DNA of 64,000 nt from Trichosphaerium sp. ATCC 40318. Taxonomy: Eukaryota > Discosea > Flabellinia > Trichosidae. Under the pieces are notes generated by a model. It ran no database searches. It was given only the letters and a program-made list of their open reading frames with translations, and was not told the DNA's origin. The DNA is taken from contig JALMLS010000344.1 in the NCBI GenBank assembly GCA_038496445.1, positions 310,001 to 374,000 of the forward strand, given 5' to 3'. A program made the translations under genes and the position numbers. Shown here in pieces: positions 46,065 through 58,336 of the stretch; the stretch's first letter is position 1, and each line of letters starts with the position of its first letter.

Positions 46065-48753
46065 ATGGCATTCTCACAAGGGATTACGCTTTTATTGTTA
46101 TTACAGTGCACTTGGGTACTTTTTAAATCCAAAAATGTCCCAACTCAACCAAAGAGCCGTAGGTGTTTGCTGCAGTAGATCCAGGGCAAACAATCATCAC
46201 CGAAGTAAATTGGAAACCTGCTGTACGTATTTGCCTCAGTTTTCCGTAAACAAAGCGCTAAATCTATAAACTAGGCCACAGGCATAGAGCTAGCAAACGA
46301 TTTTGTACGTATTCCGTAAAACGAGCGTATAATGCAACAACGTTAACACAAACAAGGAATTTATTGAAATAAAGAACGTGTCACCTGCTACTATTGACCT
46401 TGGAGAATTACAGTACGTAACTTCCTGTTATGGCTCTTGGAACTGTCATTTTTTCGCTAGCACGCTTGCAATTGCTCATCGGCACAAGCTTGTCATTTTG
46501 TTACGGAAATGGAGAACAAGAAACTATTATTTGTGCTTTTTTCTTACTTGCACTGTAGCTTCACAGATGGAATCATTCACGAATTTATTTCTCCATCACC
46601 TCTTGGACCGAATTCTTTCGCTGTGTTATGCCGTAACTCAGCTAAGTTTATTGAGCGCTATGGTTCTATTGCGCCTCTCTTTGTGTGGCAGACTGGTGGT
46701 TTAAACGCAGACGGTGAAAAGCTCACATTAAGTCGCAAGTCTGATAATGTAACCATTCATACAATAGAATGGAATGATAACTTTCCTGGAAGGTTTGGTG
46801 GTACGTCAGATAAAAAGAAACAATTATTTCTCTCGTCCTCCTCTCAGAACTGAGAATTTGATGTTTTATTTAGGGTTCACCATGGTACCAGCAGTAACTG
46901 ATTTCGTTGCTGGGTGTAAAATATCTGCGGTTGTACTAAGTTGTTGGAGGTATGATTGGTTCTTTTTTGTTGAAGAGGCTTACCATGTTTTTCTTCTTAG
47001 AGACAGTAGTAATTCTCTTGGTTCTCCAGGTTTTGAAGATCCAACCCAGGGAACAGAGCCAAACTTTCTATTGCGCTTTAGTGAGATTATGTATAATCCT
47101 GGAGATGTTGTAGTTGACTCTATTAACACTATTTCTGATAAAGAGTTTGAGTTTGTTGAAGTACTTAACACTGGCAACTCAACTCTTGATTTAACTAATG
47201 TCACTGTAATCGGTGCTCAATTATCTGGCTCTCTTGCTAGTGGTACGTAGTACTAAGAAGCTCCAGTAACCTGTGACAACGCTAATTCTGTTGTAGGTGC
47301 TTACCTTGTATTGGCATTTGATGCAACTCGTTTCCAGTCTCGTTATGGTGTTGCTCCAGCATTCACATACCCAGTAAGCTTAATAACAAAACATGTGTTT
47401 TTTCTTCTTGTCTCATTAATGATAGACCTCTCTTGCCAATAATGGTGGACTCTTGTCTATCAGAAGAGATGGGGATATTGTACAAGAGGTATCTTACGAT
47501 GATGATATTCCATGGAACACTGTTGTACGTTGAACTTTGCACGTTGTATTTGTAGTACTAAAGGTTACTTTTATAGGTAAACGGTAATCCTTTTTCTCTT
47601 GTGCCAAGCATTGGATGGGCAATCACCCCAGATAATGGTCTTAGTTGGAGGTATTTTTTTTCTTGCTCGAAGTTTTTGCTTTTCAGTAGCTAATGGCCTG
47701 TTTTATAGATCTAGCTGGGAGAAATTTGGTTCTCCAGGGGTTGAAGAACCTATTGCAAATCCATCAGTAAATCTCAGTATAGCTGAGATTATGTTCAATC
47801 CAATGGACGACATGGTGAACCCACCATCAGACTTTGAATATATTAACATTAGAAATGATGGTGCTTCTGCAGCTGATGTTTCTGGTTTCAGAGTGTATGG
47901 TGCACCTTATACTTTCCCTAGCAACACAAGTGTACGCATTAAAATATTGTTATTTCACATCTTTGAGAGGTCAAATGTGTTTACATAGCATTGAAGTTGT
48001 TTTTACCCTACTCTACTCTGGCTCACATCCTACCTTTTGTAGATCCCTGCTGGTGGTTATTATACCCTATGTGGTAATTTGACAACGTGGGCTACACGTT
48101 ATCCTGCAAATACTTGTAACGCTGAGTTTGACGTACGTACTTCAGTTTGATAATTGTTTTTAAACTCTGACTTAGGGTAAATTAAGTCAATCTGGAGAGA
48201 CAGTAGAAATTCGAGATAGTGCTGAGAATCGTATATACTCTGTTGGTTTTAGTGGACTTTGGTATCCAACTACACAATCTGGATTCTCTTTAGTGTCCGT
48301 ATCTACTACTCTTGACGCTAGAAACAAAGGTAACAAAATTGTCTCTTTTTGTTCATTGCAAATAATTTTGTAGCTTTTGGTTGGCGTGTAAGTACCGAGG
48401 TTGGTGGAAACCCTGGTGAAGAAGCAACTCCAGTACCAACTCCTACAGAAGCACCAGTTGGACCCACAGCACCGATTGGACCTACAGTAGCACCAGTTGA
48501 ACCTACAACACAAGCACCAACTGCAGCAACATGCTTTGTACGTTTTTTTCTGCGGTTGTTGAAGTAATGTACAATTTAGGGTGCTTTGAACTGCCTTTGT
48601 AGGTCTGGTAACACGTGTGATGCTGGTCTCACTTGTGAGTTCTCTGTATGTGTATCTCAGGGTACCCCTATGGCTCCTAGTAGCAGCTTCAGACTAGAAT
48701 CTATTTTCTCAGTAATAGCTGGATCATTCGTTGCTTTGTTTTTACTATTTTGA
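46065..48753 (+). CDS. Secreted or GPI-anchored protein with three lamin-tail-like (LTD) domains
   Basis: A signal peptide is in the first exon (MAFSQGITLLLLLQCTW). Three repeats follow with the LTD signature 'E(I)M.NP....E(F/Y)(I/V)E(I/V).N.....DL'. First: EFIEIKNVSPATIDLGEL ... NSFAVLCRNSAKFIERYG. Second: FSEIMYNPGDVV, FEFVEVLNTGNSTLDLTNV, GAYLVLAFDATRFQSRYGV, GLLSIRRDGDIVQEVSYDDD. Third: IAEIMFNPMDDMV, FEYINIRNDGASAADVSGF, GGYYTLCGNLTTW, LSQSGETVEIRDS. A Thr/Pro-rich stalk (TPVPTPTEAPVGP) and a Cys-rich module (CLCRSGNTCDAGLTCEF) precede a terminal hydrophobic helix with nothing after it, typical of GPI attachment. Extracellular LTDs are known in bacterial and protist surface proteins. Role unknown. 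The ending is clear (stop 48751-48753). Confidence 0.75.
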
Positions 48754-48941
48754 AAATAAAAACGCGTAGTTTTTGAAACCTAGTATCGCTTATAATTTCT
48801 TTAACCCAAGCGTAAAAGTGCAACGTAGAAGTGCGATACTTCTAAGGCAAAAACGTAGACAATTGATATACGTCATGCTTGTGTAGTGCAGGAAACGACC
48901 TGAGAAACACTTTGCGCCTTTTGAAAGAGAACCATCAGTAG

Positions 48942-49187
48942 TCAGTTTTGGTACACTTTTTGGAGTTTTGAGTTTGTATCTGATAGTCCTCTTGCGTTTG
49001 TAAACGTGTTTCGGTATATCCTTGACGCTCTTTGTGCGTTTTCGAAAAGTTGACCTGTGCGACGAACCAAACAGGTATAGAATTGTTTTAATATGTTTCT
49101 GAGTTGTTGTGAGTGCGTTTGAGACGATTCATAATGATTATTTTGCCGTTGCAACTTGACATTTTCAATCTGGACTTTTGCAACCAA
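48942..49187 (-). pseudogene. Possible coiled-coil gene fragment
   Basis: An open frame without an ATG reads AKVQIENVKLQRQNNHYESS, then SQQLRNILKQF, with leucine spacing of a short coiled coil, and closes at a TAA at 48942. There is no supported 5' exon or start, and neighbouring sequence is non-coding. It may be the remnant of a gene or an unrecognised terminal exon. Confidence 0.22.
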
Positions 49188-49313
49188 ATTCGAAAACCAA
49201 GATTTCCTTGAATAATTGCTCTACAGCGTTGTTTGAACACTACAAAGGCTATGACAGGTATCTGAAGAGCGATCTAGCTTTTTTTAGGTTAAGTTGAAGT
49301 TTTGGATTAAGTC

Positions 49314-50037
49314 TTAAGGGCGTCATATTGCATTACTTAATTGTATACTTTTTTAAATAAAGTCTTTGTCATTTGTCTACTGGGCCCTCTAAGTTTATGT
49401 CATCTCAGATTAGTGTTTACTAAATTGTACATGCTTTGATTTACTTTAAACTTTTGCCACACTACAAACACGTGTATACACAGCTCTGTGTAAAAAATTG
49501 GCTTCGAATATGAACTTCGAGCATTATGATGTGCTTTTTTTAGCAGTTTTTTTTATCTCAATTGTACATCCTCAGATTTTCCTTAAACTTTATATTCAAA
49601 GTCTACACACATATTTAAGGTGTTTATGGCAATATGAGCTTCGAATATAAGGTTTAGGGATTGAATTTTTCTTATTTTGGAAAGTAAATCTTAATTTAGT
49701 ATTTTTTCTTTTTTGCACAGGCTTGAATTTGCTTAATACGCTGGTATACGGTTAATGTATGTGTGCTAAGTGCAGTCATCAAAAATGAACTTCAAATACA
49801 GGTTTTGTCTTTAGTAATAATGTAAAATAGCCTAAAATGTGTTTATATGATAGTAAAACGCGTTTTAGACACTTTTCGGTTTTGGCACATCAGTTTAAGC
49901 AGTTTTTTTTTTCAATTTTTCAAAGGCGACCTGTGTTGCTCTAAATCGCTATGGAGGATGCCTTGTGTGTCTGGAATGTATTGTGTAAAAAGTAGCAAAT
50001 TCTGTACGCTGGGTCTAATCTGAGAGGACGCCCTTAA
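49314..50037. mobile_element. Candidate non-autonomous TTAA-flanked inverted-repeat element (MITE-like)
   Basis: TTAAGGGCGTC at 49314-49324 is the exact reverse complement of GACGCCCTTAA at 50027-50037, so the 724-base interval is bounded by an 11-base inverted repeat whose outer bases are TTAA, a known target duplication of piggyBac-type elements. A second perfect inverted pair lies inside: TCTCAGATTAG at 49403-49413 and CTAATCTGAGA at 50015-50025. Degenerate direct and inverted copies of a 'CTTCGAATATAAGGTTT' sequence recur at about 49502, 49582 (inverted), 49637 and 49787. It contains no coding frame. Type is inferred. Confidence 0.42.
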
Positions 50038-51572
50038 ATCATGATTGATTACTGAGATGAAATTATCGAAATTTCTGTGCAACATGTATTTCGTTGTTTC
50101 GACGTGATATAGCTCAAAACGTTGCAGAATGGCTGTTAGATAAAAATCTGAGTGATTTTGTTTTTAAAAGATTGATTTTGACAAGCACTTACCACCGAAC
50201 GCCCTGAAACTTCTAGACAGTATCATATACAGCACTGCGAAGGTATTTGTCTTACCCATAATTTTTTCAGAGTGTGATTTCTAGTGTACAAAAACTAAAC
50301 TTTCAATATTGAATACCATCAGAAGTTAGATAGGTTGCAAATAGCCCGAAATTGACAATGTCGATTTCTACCAAAATTTGTGATACGAAAAAATATGACC
50401 CTTACAATGTCATATCTCTTTCTCTCTGTAGTAGGGGTTGCTGTGATAACAAGATTGGTTGCACATAACCTATGCAGTTGCAGGTCTGGACACCAGTTTG
50501 TAGAGTAGCTACACGTAGTCAATAGTAGGAAGGCTTAGAAAAGCCACACCACAAGTTCGCTTGATGGATAGAAATACATGAGATTTCTGTTCGGTGTGGT
50601 GATCCTGCTACAATATTTTTGCTATTTTTTGAGGTACAGGTTTTTAGATACCTTGGCGAGCGACTCAACTTGAGAAGAGCATCTTAGAGCGATGTAAGTG
50701 TACTTTCCATTAACAACTTGAAAAAAAAATGCATTTTTCCTTATTCATCCTTTAAGGATTGTGTGCTATTGGTCTGTATGCGCCCATTAGACATACATAC
50801 GTAATTTACAAGAGCTGATAACGAATATCATTGTTACAACGATAATTAGCCAGAAAACGAAAATGTTCAGCATTCGGTTAACGGTCCCTTTAAAATACGC
50901 TCCCACTGAACGTAACACTTGAAATTAGTTGTAAACGTATATTCCGGCAGGTGACATTGTTCACTCGGGTTGGAATGCACTGAAAATGTCGAATTAAGTT
51001 CAAATATAGAAAATTGCTACGGGTTGTTTAATACTATAAACTATTTTTACCACGTGATAGCGTACAAAATGCTTAACTAACTCTAGCGAAGCGCAACAGA
51101 CACCGAACTACCCTTTTGAGTCGCTTAGGTAAACCTTGAGCGGGTATCAAGGTTTGCCGATAGTTGCCTGCACAATAGTTGGCTTGAGATTTTAGATAAG
51201 GGTAGGCTAGGAAACCCAATATGTAGAACTTTCGCAAAAAAAAGTCAAAAATTCGGCACACTAATTATCCTATATTATGCCATAGGAACTATTTAGAAAG
51301 CCCCCTTTTAGTACACACCTGTTCACTGTGTTGTCAAAGCCGTAAACATCAGTTAATTAGTGCCCTTTCACGCCACAATAGGCTTTGCCATCAATAAAGC
51401 AAAATGATGCAGAAAATCTCAAGTTTATTCAAGCGCATCATATCAACAGCTGGTAGGATAGAGTCACGCTCGGTTCTTAACACCGAAGCCCAGCACAGGA
51501 TGGTTTTGAAAAAACCGAAAACCAGCTTAAGTTATTGTCCTAACTTGTAAACCAATTAAATCATTTACCAAC
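50038..51572. other. Gene-poor gap, nothing assigned
   Basis: About 1.5 kb without a supported gene on either strand. Frames at 50319-50522 and 51073-51261 have no splice signals or family resemblance. It may contain the promoter of the intronless gene at 51573. Confidence 0.45.
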
Positions 51573-52064
51573 ATGTTTGGCAAAAGCTACAGTCCCAAGG
51601 GCTTCCCAGAAGTTAAAATCACATCAGAAATGCACTTTGCACACGATAGAGGCATGATGAGTTGCGACAAGGAGCTAAAAGTAGGCGAAATGTTGGTTAA
51701 AGACAGGCGAGATGTTCTACCAGAGGTAATAAAACAACGTGGTGGGTGGACCAGAGCTAATGAAAACGAAACAATCGAAAGCGTAGCCATGAATTGCGTA
51801 AACGGTATTATTGGGCGACCACACGTCACAACAGAGAATTGGAAAGAAGATAAGAAGGGATGGTACGCTCCAAAAACAGAGATAGATAAAAAGCATGTCT
51901 TTGTAAAATACTGGACGTATAAAGCACGCGCCGGGCAAGGCCCAAGGGGAAGCGGACCATACCATACCGTAGCAGAAGAAACAATTCATCAATTTGATAT
52001 TAAAACAGGGGAGCATCAAATGCGGTACAACGGAAGTGGCTGGCGAATCGTCTTGGAAGACTAA
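51573..52064 (+). CDS. Intronless unknown protein, 163 residues
   Basis: One continuous frame from ATG to TAA: starts MFGKSYSPKGFPEVKITSEM, with a mid region RGGWTRANENETIESVAMNC and a basic/Trp-rich section (TENWKEDKKGWYAPKTEI, VFVKYWTYKARAGQGPRG), and ends YNGSGWRIVLED. The composition is soluble and mixed alpha/beta; there is no signal peptide or membrane segment. It lies beside the F-box-LRR gene in a gene-poor stretch and, unlike most neighbours, has no intron. I recognise no family; single-exon structure raises the possibility of recent acquisition. Confidence 0.6.
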   Translation: MFGKSYSPKGFPEVKITSEMHFAHDRGMMSCDKELKVGEMLVKDRRDVLPEVIKQRGGWTRANENETIESVAMNCVNGIIGRPHVTTENWKEDKKGWYAPKTEIDKKHVFVKYWTYKARAGQGPRGSGPYHTVAEETIHQFDIKTGEHQMRYNGSGWRIVLED

Positions 52065-52482
52065 CTAGCTCCGCATTACGGAATGTATATGTACAACAAT
52101 CCAACGGGAATAAACTAGATAACTGCTTATGCAAGTCCTTTCTTCAAAGTCGTACAATTATGAGCATTTTGAGTGTGTCAGCCGCAAACTGTCGAACACC
52201 TTCGAGTGAATTTGTCAACTTTGGTTTAGCTGCTGATTGAACGGTTGCAATGTTTAACGTTGGCAATAATACTTGTGTCTTACACGACCTTATCTTATGT
52301 TGTTAGGACACCATTGCACACAATAGTAACAGTGGCAAGAGGGCGTCAATAAATACTTCTGCGCCAAATGCAGATGATGAACACGTGCTAGCAAAAAGAA
52401 CATGTGGCTACGAAAAATGCTTAAAATCAGTCATACATAGTCAGCGTACCAGTTTTTAGTTGATTAATTTCTTGTGTATTTG

Positions 52483-53970
52483 ATGGAAGGCGCTTCTAAA
52501 TTAACTGGCACAACGCGTGGCCTGTATGATGTACCACCAGAAATACTATGTGTCATTTTGAAAAATCTCGAAATAGATCGATACGCTGCCGCTCAAACTT
52601 GCTCTAAATTCGCTAATATCATTCACAATATAATCGGATACGTTAGTCTAGTAATAACAAGACCAATGGACACATTACAAATAGAAAAGTACCCAGGCGT
52701 TCTAAAAAACACTGAAATCATAGGTAGACGCGGAGGAAACATGTTTAATGATACAAGCGTTAACGCAATAACAAACGAGTTTATAGCGCGACTTGCTGGA
52801 GCACAAAACATACGTCTGGCTTACTGCACATGTATAAATGATGCGTGCGTAAAGGCTCTAGCTGGTATACATACCCTTGATATCAGAGGATGCTATAAAG
52901 TAACCAATGAAGGCATAAAAGCTCTAAAAGGTATTTTTGTTTTGAAATCTTAAACACGTGGCTTGTTATCGGCTTTTGGAGTGTTGAAAGGAATATGAAA
53001 AAATCTCCTGCTACTCTCTTATGTGGGTCGTTAACGAGATTCTCATGTTCTTTCTTTTTTGACATCATTCAAAGCCTAACTTTGAAATCGAACTTAAGCT
53101 TTTGTATACTAACTAACATGTTTAATATCTTTAACTAACTTATATGTTTAAGGTATTTACTCTGTTAGATTACCTCATATTGTTTCAGATGAGGGTTTAA
53201 AGGGACTAACTGGTGTACATATACTTGATATAAAAGCTCCTTACAGTTCAAATGATAAAGTAACAGACGAAGGTATGAAAGCAGTTAAAGGAGTTCACTA
53301 TATTGATATTACAAATTGTGGTGTAACAGATAAAGGTATAGCAGAGCTTTCTGGGGTTCATACTATAATACTTGAGAAATGCAAAGGTGTTACTAACGAA
53401 GGATTAAAATTCTTAAAGGGAGTTCATTCTGCGAATATAAATAAATGTAGTCAAATAACAAATGAAGGCATCAAGGCCTTGTCTGGTGTTCATTACCTAA
53501 CTTTGAAGGATTGTTATAAAGTCGATGATGTAAGTGCGCTGAAGGGTATACATACGATCAATTTACATGGGACTTATGTTGATGATAAGTGCATGAAGTC
53601 TTTGGCTGGAGTTCATAAAATAAGTGTTAGAGGTTGTAATGTTACAGATATTGGTATTGTACACCTTGCTGGAGTTCAATCTATTGATGTCAGTTATACA
53701 ACAGTCACAAATGAAGGTATAAAAGCGCTTCGAGGAGTAAAGGTTATATTTCTTTGGGGACATAGAGAAATGAGTGATGATTGTTTAAAGTCACTTGAAG
53801 GTGTTAAGTATATTTCACTTCGTCATTGTCATCATGTTACTACCAAGGGTATACTAGCAATTAATAGTCTAACAAGATTAGCAAAAGAAGATTGTCCTAG
53901 TATTTCTATTCAAGAATTAATGGATAGTGGCATAAAAGCTTCAGCCTTCCTCAATGAGTTTAGGTTTTGA
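52483..53970 (+). CDS. F-box-LRR protein of a giant-virus/protist-like repeat type
   Basis: The first in-frame ATG is at 52483. Residues 12-55 form an F-box-like helix set (DVPPEILCVILKNLEIDRYA, AAQTCSKFANIIHNI). The rest is about ten leucine-rich repeats of 20-25 residues with the wording 'L.G(V/I)H.(I/L)(D/N)I..C..VT(N/D)EG(I/M)KAL.G': ALAGIHTLDIRGCYKVTNEG, GVHYIDITNCGVTDKGI, GVHTIILEKCKGVTNEG, GVHYLTLKDCYKV, GVHKISVRGCNVTDIGI. A single intron of about 220 bases (roughly 52932-53151) is long for this genome but has TAACTAAC and ATGTTTAAG near its end. F-box proteins recruit substrates to SCF ubiquitin ligases. The GVHTLDL-type repeat is common in giant viruses of protists and their hosts; the direction of any transfer is unknown. 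Confidence 0.78.
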
Positions 53971-54258
53971 AAAAAAAACTAAAAACATTAATCAAAAACT
54001 ATCAGTAAAAGTTGTCAAAACAGAAACCGGTTCACGTGTTAAATTTTATTCCAAAGTGTTATTCCCACACTGCATAGTCTGCTATCATAAATTTAAAAAT
54101 GACAACATGGTCAAAGCTTTATAATACAACGATATTTATTGTAAGGCATACATTACTTAAAACAAAAAAACTGGTTTAACTAATCACTTTTCTAAGAAGA
54201 CTTGTATAAATATAATCTCAAAAAGGCTTTGAACTTATTTGTGAGACCAGTATTACAT

Positions 54259-56599
54259 CTAAACGACATTTGTTTGCTTTTTCAATAAATCAATAGAATC
54301 AACTATAAGAGGAGTGCAAGCGATTGGATTTAATTCCTGTACATATGCCAAAACCTGTTTCTAAAAAAAAAAGAGATAATAAGAAACAGGCACCAAAAGT
54401 CAGCCAGGTTTTTTTTTTGTTTTGGTTGTTCACCTTGTCAAGAGCGCAAAAGAAGCGTTGATTGACACTTTCGGTGCCAATATTGTTTGTAACATCTCTA
54501 ATGTCTCTGTTGTGAAGTTATTTCCCAAGATACTGATTTGTTGGAGTTTAGGGCATGCAAGACAAGTCCAAGCTAATTTTTCAGCTCCTCTATCACCAAG
54601 TCGATTCCCATCGAAATTGAGGTATACTAGATTACTACTGCTCCATGTGGCATTGCTCAGCATTACAACGTCTTCAAAATCAATCTCGTTCTGTGACAGA
54701 ACCAACCTAAAGGCAAGTTAGAAACATCTTAGCAGGAGGAGAAAAAATTGAGAAAGTTCTTTTTTCTTTGACAATGAATGAATGAATAAGTAATGTTCTA
54801 CTGTTGTTTCGTTTCTCTCCAAACAGTAATTTATAGTTCTAAAATATAACGTACCACTCGAGGTTATGACAATTTGACATGATGCGGACCATCTCTGGCA
54901 TTTTATCGTGTCCAGTTATCGTATTACGGCTGACGTTCAAGCACTAACAAACAACATAAATCAATAACCCAGAGCGATTTCTTTTGCGTACTTTTAGGTT
55001 TGGTAATGCAATACACTTATTCGCGAGTGCTGTGACATGACCAACATCTGCAAGACGACACTACAACTAAGTCAATACACCTCCAAAACTGAAAGAAAAA
55101 AACAAGAATAATTGGTATCAACAAAAAGTCGTACATCGCTCAAAGATAGTTCTGTTATTGTGCTAGGCAAACGTTTGAGGAGTTCATCTACGCCTGAAGG
55201 AGCTTGCTCAGGGTATAATACATTAGCTTTGACACCTATTGTCAAAAAAGCATTTTTAGTAAACATGAACAAGTACAACTTGTGACAGTACCTAATGGGT
55301 TGCTATTCAATACCAAAGTGTTCAAACGTAAGCGCTCTAGTTCACAGAACTCTGATAGATTACAACCAACAATATTGTTATCACTACAATCCAAGAAAGT
55401 AATGTTATGGCTCAAAGAACCAATCAATTCAGCAAAGTCACGAGATCTCATCGCTGCATGGGTAACGGATAACCTACAAAGTGACTTGTTTCCTTTACAT
55501 GCTTCTTTCAACCCTTTCAAACGATCAGTAGGATTACCACTTATCACAAGATCTCGTAATTGACACTAAGCAAGACGTCTTAGTTTAGATAGATAGAAAT
55601 ATTAAGGAGCAATATTGCCGTACTGTTTCAGATGTTAATAGAGGCTTAACAAAGTGTGTATCATGCGCATCATGAAGTACAAACATTGATTTTAACTTAG
55701 GAAGTTGTATAAGCGCATCACTGAGTTTATTTGCGATAGCTTTTGGTGTTCCCAACTACGCTTTGAAGTTAGTATCTTCACAATGACCAACATCAACAAA
55801 TAAAAAAGTTTAAAGCTCACTTGGTGTAGGTTAAATATGTCCCTAACTTCGACATGTGTTACATTCTTAAACTCAGCAACATTATCAAGTATTGACTCAA
55901 CATTTGGACGAAGTTGTAAGAACTTAATATGACCAGCAATGATAGGTAAGTGATCTAGTAAATTCACTTTTTGAAGTGTCTTGCACGGTATCTATAACAA
56001 ATGATATTAGAGCCATAACAAAGTTAAATTGCTTTCAACTTACCCCAGAGAATGATTGGTACTCCAAGGCTCTCGTAAGATAGATTTCTTTCCAAGAACT
56101 GCCTGATTCCGGGACAACAGGCTTGGGCATATTGTACCCAACATCACCTCTTAAATGTATCAAGAAAGGCTCACAAGATTTATTAAAATCATCTTGAGTC
56201 CACTGTTCACGATCACAGAACCTCTTCCAAAGTTTTGACGTATCTACAAGATAAATTAAATGACATTTGTAATGTCGAAAAAACGTTATTTCAGTTGACT
56301 TACCATGATTATCTAGAAGCTTGTCTTCGGCTTTACATAAATCTATTGGCGACAAATTTTTACATACGGCCATGACTAGGTCTTCTGGAAGTCCTGTGAA
56401 TGTAGGGACGTCTAAAAAAAGAGTTGGCTTTTTTTTTTGTAGTGAGGTTAAGTTAGGTTTACCATCAATATAATAAGCCAACATGCGTGTTGCCAGTTTC
56501 ACCAGTGGCTGGATCTCTAAAAAACTAGCTTTCTAATATAAAAAATAAGTAACCGAATGTCATTAATAAATGTAGTATACGTACTACAAGTACTTCCAT
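54259..56599 (-). CDS. F-box protein with RNI-type leucine-rich repeats
   Basis: The start at 56599 gives MEVLV, then KASFLEIQPLVKLATRMLAY. The F-box-like segment is FTGLPEDLVMAVCKNLSPID, with DTSKLWKRFCDREQW in the next exon, similar to the elongin A/F-box pattern. Leucine-rich repeats follow: FLQLRPNVESILDNVAEF, LRDLVISGNPTDRLKG, LCRLSVTHAAM, ITFLDCSDNNIVG, LNTLVLNSNPLG, ITELSLSDVRLF, LKLNVSRNTITG, LEWLVLSQNEID and LVYLNFDGNRLGDRGAEKL. The closing exon ends LLKKQTNVV-stop at 54259. About ten short introns. A ubiquitin-ligase adaptor role is likely; the substrate is unknown. Confidence 0.75.
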
Positions 56600-57167
56600 T
56601 ACAATCTCTGGGCTTTATTGAAAACTGTTAGGCTGGCAATCAAAAAAAGCAGAAAAAAGTTTGATCAATCCCGTTATTTTTATTTTTGGAGTATCGACTC
56701 GTACCTGAGCTCAAACTGAAATATAGTTCTTGGCTTATTCGACTTGGCGTATAACGGTTTGTTCAATTTATAATCCATGCAGCAAAAGCGAAGTATAGTG
56801 TCTGCAAATTAGGTTTTAGCGAAAAAAGAAATAATTCAAAGTTGTAAATAAAAAGAGACCACGTGATAAAAACGTTTAAAAAAATCTGTCGGTTTTTTTT
56901 TGTTCAGTTTTTCGGATGAGCGTACCCATTACATCAGCAGGTATCTCTGGTAAGTTTATTGAGTTTGTTGAATTTTCAAGGTATGTTTCTATTGTATACG
57001 AATCAGTTTGATGTATAAGGTGCAACAGTGGGCTTTAAAATCAAGAATTCATGTTTGACAAAAAATAATTGAAATTAATAACAAAAATAACGATCACGTT
57101 CAGAAAAAAAACCGTACTGTCGCTCATGAATAAGCGTTTCATCCACAAGGAGCAGCAACAAAGTACT
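56600..57167. other. Intergenic gap, nothing assigned
   Basis: About 570 bases between same-strand genes. A plus-strand ATG at about 56917 (MSVPITSAGISGKFIEF) opens only a very short frame before a stop. Nothing else was supported. Confidence 0.4.
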
Positions 57168-57608
57168 TCAACTGGGATCACGAATTCTTCCATGTAAGGA
57201 CCATGCCCTGCGCATATCTTGACGTAGGTATCCTGTAGGCGGCTGTTAGAGAGTTTTTTGTTGAGAAGTTAGATAAATAAATCAAATAACGCTCTATGTA
57301 TTAAAAGTTGTGATAGTGTTGTCGTGAGCGCGTAAAAAGAGAATTTGCGGGTGATTGCTGGCAGATTGTACCTGTGGCATTTCATTTACACTGTGTGACA
57401 CCACGGGTCCTTCAATAGGTTTGAAAACTTGAACGGGCAATTCTACTATTGGCTCTACAGAAACTTTTTTGCGGCGTTTTTGAATAAAATTACGTAATTG
57501 CGCTAAAAATCATTAGTAATTAAAAACCATGCATGATTGACGCGTACCAGAGCGTTCCAAGTACTTTTTCTTTTTACCGGCTTGCGCGGGAGAAGTAGAT
57601 TGCATCAT
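57168..57608 (-). CDS. Small unknown basic protein in three exons
   Basis: Exon 1 from the ATG at 57608 reads MMQSTSPAQAGKKKKYLERS. Exon 2, after a 45-base intron, reads QLRNFIQKRRKKVSVEPI and onward to VVSHSVNEMPQ. Exon 3, after an intron of about 130 bases, reads PPTGYLRQDMRRAWSLHGRI and stops at 57168. Each joint keeps frame. About 90 residues, with two Lys/Arg clusters that could be nuclear signals. Exons are too short for a simple ORF scan. No family is recognised. Confidence 0.5.
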
Positions 57609-58336
57609 GCGGTAATATAGATTATAGAGTGTGTATAGAGGAGTGGCTGCACTTTGGCGCGATGTACAAAAGCCGTTTTAAACTGGCCGATCTAAGTCAG
57701 TCGTACTTAATCCGCAAACTTCAAGACACTACGCTGCAGCTGAGGGTACCCTTAATACGGAATACTCTGTGTTTAAACATTTGAATTCAAATTTTGGCGC
57801 CTTATTCAACAAACACAAACACAGCCGGCGTAAAAAAAACCGCGTAGGCCAGCTAGCGATATAAACTAAAAGAGTCAATACAAAAATTACTCAAGGCACC
57901 ATATGGGCACGCTTAGCTTTACTGTAGTGTTATTCATTTTGCGTATCAAGTGTCAAAATGAAATGACCATCTATAATTTTTAGTGTTTATTTGAGAAAAA
58001 TCGATTTGTGTCCTAATGTGACTAGCTCATGCTTACACAACGCAATTTGGAGTAAAGATAGTCAGCTAGTTACTATATTCCGCTTCTCATAGCCAAATGA
58101 ATACTAGCGAGATGTGATAAAAGCGAGCTTACTCAAAGCAATGTGATTGTTTAGCTCCTTTTGTTAACAACGCAATGTGTGAAATGTAGTGTAACAAGGT
58201 CAAAGATTTGTGTGAGAAGTCGTATAAAGTAAGAGAAGCGACCACTTTTGTAGAAGATGTCTAAGATAATTTTTATTTATTTATTTATGGAACTCTAAAC
58301 GATTTATTTTTTCCCAATTTTAGAACTGCAAGTTTG
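57609..58336. other. Intergenic gap, nothing assigned
   Basis: About 730 bases of AT-rich sequence, including a TTTATTTATTTATTTATGG run near 58272-58290 close to the 3' end of the WD40 gene. No gene was supported. Confidence 0.45.

Noticed and set aside
52330-52350. AGAGGGCGTCAATAAA resembling the end of the candidate TTAA element.
   Set aside because: It shares only about eight bases with the terminal repeat and lacks TTAA and an inverted partner.
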